The position numbers and the translations under genes were made by a program. Below the pieces are notes generated by a model, which saw nothing but the letters and a program-made list of their open reading frames with translations, was not told the DNA's origin and did not search any database. Of a stretch of 64,000 nt of DNA, positions 1 through 10,400 are shown one piece after another. The stretch is from contig NZ_CP139247.1 of NCBI RefSeq assembly GCF_034087045.1, positions 7,156,001 through 7,220,000 on the forward strand, written 5' to 3'. Position 1 is the stretch's first letter. Each line of letters begins with the position of its first letter. Source of the DNA: Chitinophaga sancti. Its GTDB lineage: Bacteria > Bacteroidota > Bacteroidia > Chitinophagales > Chitinophagaceae.

Positions 1-3000
1 TTAAAAGTATCATCTCCCTTAAATCTCGTACGTAGGGCAAGGGTATTCACATAAAAACCTATCTGATCTTCCAGGTCTGCATGTTCCCTGCCAGCGATGG
101 GTGAGCCGATAACGATATCTTCCTGGGAGGTATACCTGTAAAGCAGGACATTAACAGCCGCCACCAGCCCCATGAACAGCGTGCTGTCATGTTCCTCCGC
201 CAGCAGGCGAATACCATCACTGACCGGCTTGCTAAGCTTCGTCCTTACCGCAGCACCACGGTATGTCTTTACCGCAGGTCTGGGTTTGTCTGCAGGCAGG
301 TCTATCACTGGTAATGAGCCTGCAAACTGCCCTAACCAATAGGCTTTGTGATGCTCCTGTTTATCCGCTGATAGCTGTTCCTGCTGCCAAACAGAAAAAT
401 CCTTATATTGAATGTGCAATGGTCTGAGGGCTGGGGCCTGCGCGTTGAGATACCCATGATAGAAGGACATCAGCTCGTGCATGATGATACTCCTGGACCA
501 TCCATCACTAATGATATGATGGGTGATATAGGTAAATATCCATTCATCTTCAGCGGTACGGATAAGGCTTGCCCTGATCAGCGGTCCTGCAGACAGGTCG
601 AAGGAGCATGTAAAATCTTCCTGGACTAATTGTCTGGCCATTTCTACCCGGTCAGCCTTTTCACGCAGGTCATGCATAGCAATGTTAAAATTTAACTCCC
701 CATGCAACAGAACAAATTGTTTCACATGGCCGTCCTCGTCTTCCCGAAATACGGTACGCATTATCTCATGCCGGGCTATCAGTTCATTAAATGCATATAC
801 CAGTGCATCACTGTTAAGTGATCCCCTGAATACCTGCACATCTTTTACATTGTAAGCAACGTTAACATCTTCAAAATGGCATAATATCCATAGGCGATAT
901 TGCGAAGCTGATAACGGGTATCCTGAGGAAGATACAGCCACAGGCAAAATAGGTACAAAGGTTTCCTGTCTGGCCGATTCGATGAATATTGCCTGATCTT
1001 CCAGTACAGGTATGGCGAATATGTCCTTCAGTCCTATATTAATTTCAAATGCCTTGTGGATAAGGCTTACAAGCCGAGTGGCCCTTAAGCTATGACCACC
1101 GACATCAAAGAAGTTGTCCTTTACACTGATCTCCTGTCTTAATAAGATCTCCTGCCAGATACTCAGTAACTTTTCTTCGGTTTTGTTACGTGGTGCAACA
1201 AAGGCCGATTGATCTGCTGCCAGGTATGCCTGCGGACGCGGTAATCTTTTTCTATCCACCTTACCATTCAGGTTAAGTGGCAGTTCATCCAGCTGAATAA
1301 GATATGCTGGCACCATAAATACCGGTAGCTTGTCAGCAAGGAAATATTTCACGGTGGGAGCATCGAGCTGCTTATCTGCTACATAATAGGCCACCAGTTC
1401 TTTCTCCCCATTGTGCAATACGTTTACTGTTACAACTGAAGACCGCACACCCGGACAAGTCTGGAGCACATGCGCTATTTCACCAGGTTCTACCCGGTAT
1501 CCATTGATCTTCACCTGATCGTCCTTTCTACCAATAAACAGGATATTGCCATCTGGCATCCAGCGACCAAGATCCCCCGTTTTATATATGCGCTCATTTT
1601 CCCTGAATGGATCCGGGATAAATTTTGCTTTTGTCAGTTCTTCATTTTTCAAATAGCCTGTAGCCAGCCCACCTCCCACATGTATCTCACCATTTACACC
1701 AACCGGGCATAACTGTCCTTCATCATCCAGTATATAGGCAATGCTGTTGTCAATAGGGCGACCTATAGTTATAGGTTCAACACCTGGTGCGAGCGTAGCG
1801 GTGGTAGAAAAGGTAGTATTTTCAGTAGGCCCATAGCCATTGATGATACGCAGATCAGGATACTGCTGTTGTAAGAGATGAATATGTGTTGCAGATAACC
1901 GGTCCCCTCCTACCAGGATTGTTTTTAACTGATCAAATACCATGAGATCTTCATCCACAAGCTGGTTCAGCCATCCGGATGTAAACCACATTATGGTGAC
2001 CCGATGCTGCTTAATAAGTGCAGATAGTTTTGTGCTATCCAGCAAAGTATTGTTGTCACACAATACCAGGATACCACCATTCAGTAACATGCTCCAGTAT
2101 TCAAAAGTTGTAGCATCAAATGCAACGGCACCGGTAGACAATAGCGTATCTGTAGACGCTACTGCTGCAAAATTGCCTGGCTTTACCAACCGCACAACAG
2201 CACGATGCGGAATAAGCACGCCTTTAGGCATACCTGTAGACCCGGAGGTATACATGACATATGCAACTGCGGTGCTATCTATGTCAGATAAAGGGAATCG
2301 CTCGCATGCCGCTATAGCAGGTGCTTCGATTTCCATTTCCACCAGGCCTCCTTCAAAAGCATGTAATCCAGATATATAATCCAACTGGGTAATCACCACT
2401 TTACAACCTGCTTCCATTAACAAATACAGTTTCCTGTCATCGGGGAAAACAGTATCTACCGGCACATAGGCAGCACCAGCCTTCATTATACCCAGTATAG
2501 CAATGACCAGTTGTTCTGATCGCTCCATCAGGATGCCGACAAAATCGCCTTGCCCTACACCATGCTTTTCCTGCAGGTAAACCGCCAGTTTATCCGACTG
2601 TTCATCCAGTGTTGCATAGGTGAGGATGGTATTACCGGCTATAAGCGCTATGCTGGCAGGTGATAACGATGCCTGTTCGCGGAACAGTGCTGTAATTGTT
2701 TTATCGTGTGGGTAAGGAAACCGGGTATCATTAAATCCGTATAATAATTGTTGTTTTTCTGTATCACTCAGGTAATCCAGCTGTTTAACCGGCTTGCCTG
2801 GTTCATTCACAATCACGTCAAGCAGCTGCTCCAGGTGCTGCAACAACCGTTCAGCAGTACTGTGTTTATAAATATCAGTATTATATACAAGGCCAGCCCT
2901 AACGTAGTCTTCATGTTCAACAAAATCAAAGATGAGGTCAAATCTGCTGGAAATTTTTTTACCTGTTTGATAGTTACTGCCAGCCAGCCCCTGGAGATCG

Positions 3001-6000
3001 CCTTTTGCATCATTTTCATTTCTGGCATTCTGGAGTACGATACACACATCGAACAGCGGGTTTCTACTGCTGTCGTGCTGTATTTCCAGGTCTTTGATCA
3101 ATTCATCAAAAGGATATTGCTGGTGCTCAAATGCATCCAGGGAAAGCTGTCCAATATATTGCTGCAGGTCTAGAAAGTTATCAGTTCCCTTAAACCTGGC
3201 CCTCAATGGAAGGGTATTGATATAAAAACCGATCTGGTCTTCCAACCCAGAATATTCACGACCTGCTGTCAGTGTACCGGTGATGATATCCTCCTGTCCG
3301 GTATACCGGTATAACAAAACGTTTACCGCTGCGGTCAGTGTAATAAACAAGGTACTTTCCTGCCCTTTATTCAATGATTTAACCCGGTCAATGGTTTGCT
3401 TACTGATCTTCCTGTTGGCAAATGCACCATTGTAGGTCCTTCTTACAGGCCGGGGTTTATCTGCCGGCATTTCAAGCACCGGTAATTCTCCTTCAAATTT
3501 CTCCAACCAGTAGCCCTTATGTACGTCCAGACTACCATCATGAAGCCGGTTATGTTGCCATACGGCAAAATCTTTATATTGTATTTTCAGCTTAGGCAGT
3601 TCCTGTACATCGCCATTCAGGTAACCATTATACAGGAAGAGTAATTCTTTTATCAGAATGCCCTTTGACCACGCGTCGCTGATAATGTGATGCATGACAT
3701 AAGTAAAGATCCATTTATCATCTGACAGGCGTATCAAAGCTGTGCGGATAAGCGGGCCGCAGGCAAGATCAAATGGTGAGTGAAATGCTTCGTCAACCAA
3801 CTCCCGCGCCTTCTCTTCCTGTCCGGCCTGATCACTGAGGTCATGCACGACCAGCTGAAAGAATGGTTCGTCGGCAGACAAAATAAATTGTTTCACCTGT
3901 CCCTGCCTGTCTTCCCGGAACACTGTCCTCAATATTTCGTGACGGTCAATGAGGGCCTTTAATGCCGCATTCAGCGCACCTGCATTCAGATTACCTTCAA
4001 ACACATGTGCAGCAGGCACATTATAGCCAACATTGCCTTCTTCGTATTGACTCAATACCCAAAGCCTGTATTGAGATGAAGATAACGGATAACCAAACAA
4101 TGATGCCGGCGCCGGTTCAATGGGCGCCCATGACGCATGGCGGGCATTGGCAATCAGCCTTGCCTGGTCTTCCAGTACAAGTGTTGCGAAAATATCCCGG
4201 AGACCTATATTTACCTGGAATGTTTTATGTATCAGGCTGACTAACCTGGTAGCCCGTAAACTATGTCCGCCAATATCAAAGAAATTATCCGTTACACTCA
4301 CCTGTGCTCTATTCAATACTTCCTGCCATAAACCCACCAGCTGCCGTTCTATGTTGTTGCGTGGTGCTACAAACCCCGCATTAGCGGCACTTTCCGGAGC
4401 AGGCAAACGCTTTCTGTCAATTTTACCATTTGCGGTGACAGGCAGTTGGTCCAGTCTGAGCAGGTATGGAGGAACCATATAGCCAGGCAGGCTGTTAGTC
4501 AGGTAGGTACGCAGTGTGGGCACATCAATTTCTTCAATGCTTACCCAATAGCCTACCAGTTCTTTATCTCCACCCAGGTGCGTACGGGCTGTTACAACAG
4601 CGGCAGAAATACCTTCGAAGGCCAGCAATGTACGCTCTATTTCGGCTAACTCGATGCGATATCCGCGGATTTTCACCTGATCATCTTTCCTCCCAAGGAA
4701 GAGGACCTTGCCGTCAGGAAGCCATAGGCCATTATCGCCTGTCCTGTAGATACGTGCTGTTTTACCAAACGGATCCGGAACAAACTTTTGCGCAGTCAGT
4801 TCCGGACGGTTCAGATAGCCGGCAGCCACACCACGGCCACCAATGTATATTTCCCCTGCTACACCCTGTGGTAGCAGACTTCCATCTTCATTCAGTATAT
4901 AGATATCTGTATTCCCAAATGGTTTACCCAGTGGAATATTACTTTCAATTTTGTCTACCTTGTTTAACAGTTTACCTATGGTTGTTTCAGATGGCCCATA
5001 GTGATTATATACTTCACAAATAGCAGGTGCCTTCCGGATGATTTCGATCACATCCCCCGTAAGGGCCTCACCGCCGAATATCAGGCACTTTTCAGGCAGG
5101 AACAGCTGCTCCCCATCCTGCAGGGCCTTCCAATGGGAGGGTACAATCTTTATACAATCCAATTGCTGCCCGGCCATCCTTTTTGCATCAATCGCTTCCT
5201 CCACAGAAAATATCTGTAAAGTCCCTCCGGTTAATAATGCAGCATAGACAACGGTATTCCCCAGATCTGCCGCCATTGTTGAAACAAGTCCAAAACTACT
5301 ACACGCGTTAACATTCGTAGCCGCCAGCAATCCATAGAAATAATCTATAACGTTGCCATGCGTCACCATCACCCCTTTGGGTTGTCCTGTGGTCCCTGAC
5401 GTATATACCACATACGCGAGGTGTTCCGGACTGATTACGGGACTTATCGGAGCAGATGAAGGAATAGTATCAATCTGTATATCCAGCGCGAAAATATGTC
5501 CCTCAAAATAGTCTAAATCAAATACATAGTCCGTTTGGGTAACCAGCACCTTTACTTCTGCATCTGACATGATGTAAGCCTGTCTTGCTTTGGGAGTATC
5601 GGGTTCGATTACGATGTAAGCGGCTCCCGCCTTTAACACCCCCATGACAGCAATGAGCACTTTTTCTGACCGCTCCATCATGATGGCTACCCGGTCATTA
5701 GCGCCTATCCTGCAGTCTGTTGTCAGGTAGGTTGCCAAACGGTTTGCTTTTTCATGCAGTTCCTTGTAAGTCAGCTGGTTATTACCAGCAATCAGCGCAA
5801 TTGTGCCGGGTGTTTTCTCTACCTGCTCATCAAAGAGAGAAGCAATATTTTTCCCTTCGGGGTATGTTACAGCCGAAGCTCCAAAATCTTCCAGTAACTG
5901 GCTTCTTTCAGATTCATCCAGTATATCCAGTTTTTTTAAGGTCAACGCAGGGGCACCCGTCACTGCATCGATCAGATGCTCCAGGTGAACAGCCATACGA

Positions 6001-7457
6001 TTGATCAGCTGCTCATCATAAATATCTTTGTTATAAACGATTCTCAGTACCAGTTCTTTTCCGGTATCAGTGACAAAGAATGTCAGATCAAATTTATTGA
6101 CCACATGCGACGCCCCATCAAAACTACTGACACGTACACCGTTTAACTTCTGCTCTTCTTCGCGGCCTGAAATATTAATATTCTGCAGCACGACCATCAC
6201 ATCGAACAACGGATGCCTGCTGTTATCACGCTCTATATTGAGTGCATCGACCAGCTCATCAAATGGATAAGCCTGATGCGAATAGGCACCAAGCGTAACT
6301 TCGCGTACTTTATTGAATAAATTACTGAAATTATCATTTCCATCAAAACGCGTTCTCAACGGTAGGGTATTGACATAAAAACCAATCTGGTTTTCGAGCT
6401 CCAGGTTCTCCCTGCTTGCGATGGACGTACCTATTATAATATCTTCCTGCCCGGTATATTTATAAAATAATGTATTCACCAGCGCAAGCATCCCCATGAA
6501 CACGGTACCCCGCTCATTTGCAATCAGCTTTTTGATATTTTCTGTAAGCCGGGAATTGATCGTATAATTACAAACACTACCTTGTTCACTTTTCCTGGCA
6601 GGCCTCACCTTACCTGTCTGTAGTTTTAGTACCGGGATGTCACCTTCAAACTGCTTTAACCAATACGCACGTTGTTGCTTCCCCTCCATACTGACCAGTG
6701 TATGCTGTTGCCATACTGCATAATCTTTGTATTGGATTCGCAACTGTTTAAGCGGGTTGGGTTGTCCGTTGAGATGTGCATTGTACAGGGTCAACAATTC
6801 GCGGATCAACACACCGGTAGACCATGCATCACCAATAATGTGATGCATGAAAAAACAAAATACCCAGCTGCCCGATCCGGTCTGGTAAAGTGTGGCGCGA
6901 ATTAATGGTCCTGCTGAAAGATCAAACGGTGCACTGATTTCCTTCAGTATAAGTTCATTTAAAGCAGCTGCATCTCTATTACGAAAATCGATGCGGGTCA
7001 GGGTGATGCCTGCTGCATCAGGTTCTTTCACATACTGTTTCACTTCTCCTGCGGCATCAGACTGGAACACGGTCCGTAATACCTCATGGCGGAGTATCAG
7101 GTTATTAAAAGCATAATCAAGTGCAACCTGGTCAATTTCACCTTCAAAAACATGGATACCTCTCAGGTTATAGGCTGCACTATCTGGTTCCAGCTGGTTC
7201 AGCAACCATAACCGCTTTTGCGAAGATGAAAGCACATAACCCGTTTCGCGGCTGGCCAATGGTATCAAAAAATCAGACGTATCTCTCATTGCTGACCCAC
7301 CATTGCCTGACAAGATCTGTAAAAGTTCCGCCTTACGCTTTTTGATTTCAGCTATCAGCGATGGATCCGGACTCGTTTCTGCGAAAACTTTCAGTTCGCC
7401 GTCTACAACTTCCAGCAGGATATTATTTTCCTTCAAATCCATCAATAGTTTTTTCAT
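1..7457 (-). CDS. Nonribosomal peptide synthetase, partial (docking-C-A-T-C-A-T-C...)
   Basis: Assembly-line enzyme adding at least two residues to a peptide; the gene runs off the left edge, so only the first ~2,485 residues are visible. The start ATG at 7457 lies 10 bp after the stop of the upstream NRPS. Order seen: TubC-like N-terminal docking domain (residues 1-55), C1 (HHIIGDAWS near 206), A1 (YTSGTTGQPKG near 687), T1 (DIGGHSL near 1062), C2 (HHIISDAWS near 1257), A2 (YTSGSTGMPKG near 1739), T2 (DVGGHSL near 2121) and C3 (HHIISDGWS near 2314), which is cut. Aligning the A domains to GrsA from memory gives pocket codes DLTKIGHIGK for A1 (aspartate type) and DAFWLGGTFK for A2 (valine type). 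No epimerisation or thioesterase domain lies in the visible part. The family is certain; substrates are inferred from the codes. Confidence 0.95.
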   Translation of the reverse strand, partial: MKKLLMDLKENNILLEVVDGELKVFAETSPDPSLIAEIKKRKAELLQILSGNGGSAMRDTSDFLIPLASRETGYVLSSSQKRLWLLNQLEPDSAAYNLRGIHVFEGEIDQVALDYAFNNLILRHEVLRTVFQSDAAGEVKQYVKEPDAAGITLTRIDFRNRDAAALNELILKEISAPFDLSAGPLIRATLYQTGSGSWVFCFFMHHIIGDAWSTGVLIRELLTLYNAHLNGQPNPLKQLRIQYKDYAVWQQHTLVSMEGKQQRAYWLKQFEGDIPVLKLQTGKVRPARKSEQGSVCNYTINSRLTENIKKLIANERGTVFMGMLALVNTLFYKYTGQEDIIIGTSIASRENLELENQIGFYVNTLPLRTRFDGNDNFSNLFNKVREVTLGAYSHQAYPFDELVDALNIERDNSRHPLFDVMVVLQNINISGREEEQKLNGVRVSSFDGASHVVNKFDLTFFVTDTGKELVLRIVYNKDIYDEQLINRMAVHLEHLIDAVTGAPALTLKKLDILDESERSQLLEDFGASAVTYPEGKNIASLFDEQVEKTPGTIALIAGNNQLTYKELHEKANRLATYLTTDCRIGANDRVAIMMERSEKVLIAVMGVLKAGAAYIVIEPDTPKARQAYIMSDAEVKVLVTQTDYVFDLDYFEGHIFALDIQIDTIPSSAPISPVISPEHLAYVVYTSGTTGQPKGVMVTHGNVIDYFYGLLAATNVNACSSFGLVSTMAADLGNTVVYAALLTGGTLQIFSVEEAIDAKRMAGQQLDCIKIVPSHWKALQDGEQLFLPEKCLIFGGEALTGDVIEIIRKAPAICEVYNHYGPSETTIGKLLNKVDKIESNIPLGKPFGNTDIYILNEDGSLLPQGVAGEIYIGGRGVAAGYLNRPELTAQKFVPDPFGKTARIYRTGDNGLWLPDGKVLFLGRKDDQVKIRGYRIELAEIERTLLAFEGISAAVVTARTHLGGDKELVGYWVSIEEIDVPTLRTYLTNSLPGYMVPPYLLRLDQLPVTANGKIDRKRLPAPESAANAGFVAPRNNIERQLVGLWQEVLNRAQVSVTDNFFDIGGHSLRATRLVSLIHKTFQVNIGLRDIFATLVLEDQARLIANARHASWAPIEPAPASLFGYPLSSSQYRLWVLSQYEEGNVGYNVPAAHVFEGNLNAGALNAALKALIDRHEILRTVFREDRQGQVKQFILSADEPFFQLVVHDLSDQAGQEEKARELVDEAFHSPFDLACGPLIRTALIRLSDDKWIFTYVMHHIISDAWSKGILIKELLFLYNGYLNGDVQELPKLKIQYKDFAVWQHNRLHDGSLDVHKGYWLEKFEGELPVLEMPADKPRPVRRTYNGAFANRKISKQTIDRVKSLNKGQESTLFITLTAAVNVLLYRYTGQEDIITGTLTAGREYSGLEDQIGFYINTLPLRARFKGTDNFLDLQQYIGQLSLDAFEHQQYPFDELIKDLEIQHDSSRNPLFDVCIVLQNARNENDAKGDLQGLAGSNYQTGKKISSRFDLIFDFVEHEDYVRAGLVYNTDIYKHSTAERLLQHLEQLLDVIVNEPGKPVKQLDYLSDTEKQQLLYGFNDTRFPYPHDKTITALFREQASLSPASIALIAGNTILTYATLDEQSDKLAVYLQEKHGVGQGDFVGILMERSEQLVIAILGIMKAGAAYVPVDTVFPDDRKLYLLMEAGCKVVITQLDYISGLHAFEGGLVEMEIEAPAIAACERFPLSDIDSTAVAYVMYTSGSTGMPKGVLIPHRAVVRLVKPGNFAAVASTDTLLSTGAVAFDATTFEYWSMLLNGGILVLCDNNTLLDSTKLSALIKQHRVTIMWFTSGWLNQLVDEDLMVFDQLKTILVGGDRLSATHIHLLQQQYPDLRIINGYGPTENTTFSTTATLAPGVEPITIGRPIDNSIAYILDDEGQLCPVGVNGEIHVGGGLATGYLKNEELTKAKFIPDPFRENERIYKTGDLGRWMPDGNILFIGRKDDQVKINGYRVEPGEIAHVLQTCPGVRSSVVTVNVLHNGEKELVAYYVADKQLDAPTVKYFLADKLPVFMVPAYLIQLDELPLNLNGKVDRKRLPRPQAYLAADQSAFVAPRNKTEEKLLSIWQEILLRQEISVKDNFFDVGGHSLRATRLVSLIHKAFEINIGLKDIFAIPVLEDQAIFIESARQETFVPILPVAVSSSGYPLSASQYRLWILCHFEDVNVAYNVKDVQVFRGSLNSDALVYAFNELIARHEIMRTVFREDEDGHVKQFVLLHGELNFNIAMHDLREKADRVEMARQLVQEDFTCSFDLSAGPLIRASLIRTAEDEWIFTYITHHIISDGWSRSIIMHELMSFYHGYLNAQAPALRPLHIQYKDFSVWQQEQLSADKQEHHKAYWLGQFAGSLPVIDLPADKPRPAVKTYRGAAVRTKLSKPVSDGIRLLAEEHDSTLFMGLVAAVNVLLYRYTSQEDIVIGSPIAGREHADLEDQIGFYVNTLALRTRFKGDDTF

Positions 7458-7467
7458 ATAGACAAGA

Positions 7468-10400
7468 TTATATTTCTATTTGAATCAGTTCTTTCTTTTT
7501 TTGTCTTTGGTTGTGCTGCTCCTGCAGGAAGTCAATCTGGCCTGCAATGTTCTCAATGGTACCGTCTTTGAAAATGCTTTGAATAGAAACCTTTACATTA
7601 AAGGTGGTATTGATCCTGGCGATCATCTGGATAGCTTTCAGACTTTGCCCACCCGCTTCGAAGAAATTCTCGGTGATACCAATTTCGTCCCTGCCTAAAA
7701 CTTCCTTCCATATATCGCACAGCTGTTCTTCGGTTTCGGTGCGTGCAGCTACAATTATTTTATTTCCTTCAGGCAACACACCAGGGACAGGCAGTGCTTT
7801 TTTATCCAGTTTACCATTTGTAGTAAGCGGCAATGTGCTCAATTCTATCAATTCTGATGGTACCAGATAATGCGGCAACCTGTTTCGCAGGAAGGTGAGA
7901 ATTGAATCTTTGTCGAATTGTCCGTTTGGTACGATATATCCTACCAGGCGCTTGCTACCACCTTCAGATGCTACTGGTATTGCCACCGCTTCATTTACTA
8001 TTGCACACTCTTTCATGGCATGTTCTACTTCGCCCAGTTCAATTCTGTAACCATGTATTTTGACCTGTTCATCACGACGGCCCAGGTATTCAATATTACC
8101 ATCCGGCAACCACCGCCCTATATCACCTGTCTTATACATCTTATAGGTGCCATTACCAAATGGATCGGCAACAAACCGCTCGGCTGTCAATGCAGGCATA
8201 TTCAGATATCCACGGGACACCCCAATACCAGCTACACATATCTCACCAGCTATTCCTACGGGACATAGCTCATGTGCAGGATTCAGAATGTAGATACGTG
8301 TATTTTGTATGGGCTTTCCTATCGGCACATTAATACTATCTGGTGTATACTGCATAAAGTAGTGACAGATGTCATCAGACGCCTCTGTAGGCCCATACGC
8401 ATTTACTACCGGTATATGTGAGAATGCTTTGTGGTTAAACCATTTGCTGAGCAAGCCACGGCTCACGGCCTCACCTGTCACCAGCAACGTTTTCAGGTTA
8501 TCAAGCAAGGGATGCGTATCTGTATCGAGGGCAATAGTCAGGTAAGAAGGCACCAGTTCGAGTATGGTCACTTTATAGTCATTTACAGCATGTATCAGAG
8601 CAGATGGTTCATAAATCAGCTCATCAGGGAACACGACTATCTGTCCACCCTTTATTAAAGCAGCAAACATCTGCCATACAGAAATATCGAATGTAAATGC
8701 GGCTGTAAAGGCAATGACAGTACTTTCATCTATTGAGAGGTCATGCACTTTTGCCAGCAGGTGGTTCAGCATGCCTGCATGTTCTACTATCACACCTTTC
8801 GGATTGCCGGTAGAACCTGAGGTATAAATCACATATGCGGGTTGATCTGGTGCTGCCTTACATTCTGTTTTGATGGCCGGCAATGCATCAATATGTACCC
8901 AATCTTCTTCCATTACAACTGCACAGATATCCATGTTACTGAATAACCTGTTATGCTCTCCTTTACCACATAAAACAACCTCGGCTTTACAATCATTAAT
9001 AATATAGCTGATGCGGTCTTTAGGGAAGGCAGGATCAATCGGTACATAAGCTGCTCCCAGTTTTAAAATTCCCAATATACCTGTGATCATATCAATTGAC
9101 CGGTCCATACATACAGGTACCAGCGAACCAGTTTTGATACCGAGTGATTGTAACCACACAGCCTGTTTGGAAGAATGCTTATCCAGGTCATAATATGAAA
9201 TAGACTGCTGCTTACATGACACAGCCACTGCGGAAGGCGTCAGCAATACCTGGTGCTCGAACAGGTCAATCATGGTACTTGTGGCAGGGAAAAGCCGGTT
9301 AGTATCGTTAAAGGCATTCAGTAGCAGCTCTTTTTCGGATTCAAGAAGATATGGCAACTGGTTAACCGGCTTTTCTGGTTGGTCTACTGCAGCCGCTATG
9401 AGACGGTCTAGATGGAGGATCATCCGCTCTACAGAAGCCTTTTTATAAATATCAGTATTATACTCAAGCACCAGCTGTAATCCCCCACTACTTTCCGTAA
9501 ATTCAAACAGCAGGTCAAACTTGGCAACAGCTGACTCTTCTCCACCATAAATTTCCTGTACCCGGTGTAGCGGTTTATTCCCATTTACATCACGTAATAC
9601 AAGCATTACGTCAATCAGCGGATGCCTGCTGATGTCGCGTGGAATCTTCAATTCTTCAATTAGCGCTTCGAATGGATAAATCTGGTGTTCATACGCACCT
9701 AACGTTACCTCCCGCACATTGGCTAATATCGTCTTATAATTGTCATTACCGTTAAACCGGTTGCGCAATGGCAGTGTACGCAGATAGCAGCCAATCTGGT
9801 CATCAAGATCTGCATCCCCTCTGCCGGTTACAACCGTTCCAACTACAATATCTTCCTGTCCTGAATAACGGTGCAACAGTATATTCACCATGGCCAGCAG
9901 GCTCATAAACAGTGTTGTACCGGCTTCATTGTTTAGTTGCCGGATGTGGCCGACTGTTGCAGCAGGTATAATGTATCTTAATACTCCACCACGGTATGAC
10001 CTTTCAGCTGGCCGGGGTTTGTCCGCAGGAAGGTCCAGCACAGGCAGTTCACCTTCAAACTGCTTTAACCACCATGCTTTATGCGTATTTATTGCATCTC
10101 CATTCAGTTGTGCCTGCTCCCAGGCAGCATAGTCTTTAAAATGGATCCTCAGGGGCGATAATGACGCTGCTTTTTTAGTAATAGCAGCATTATAAAATGC
10201 CAGTAATTCCTTTATTACGATTGCAAACGACCATTCATCACCAATAATGTGATGCATATTGTAAATCAGCTTCCTTTTACCTTCACTGTTTTGCAGCACA
10301 GCGGCTTTTATCAGAGGTCCTTCTGAAAGGTCAAAAGGCGTGCTCAGGAAGCCTGAAGTAAGTTCTGCTTCACTAACTTCATTATTGTTCGTATCAAAAC

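Noticed and set aside
1942..2379. Plus-strand frames across the NRPS genes
   Set aside because: All are antisense to A and C domains whose motifs are unambiguous on the minus strand.
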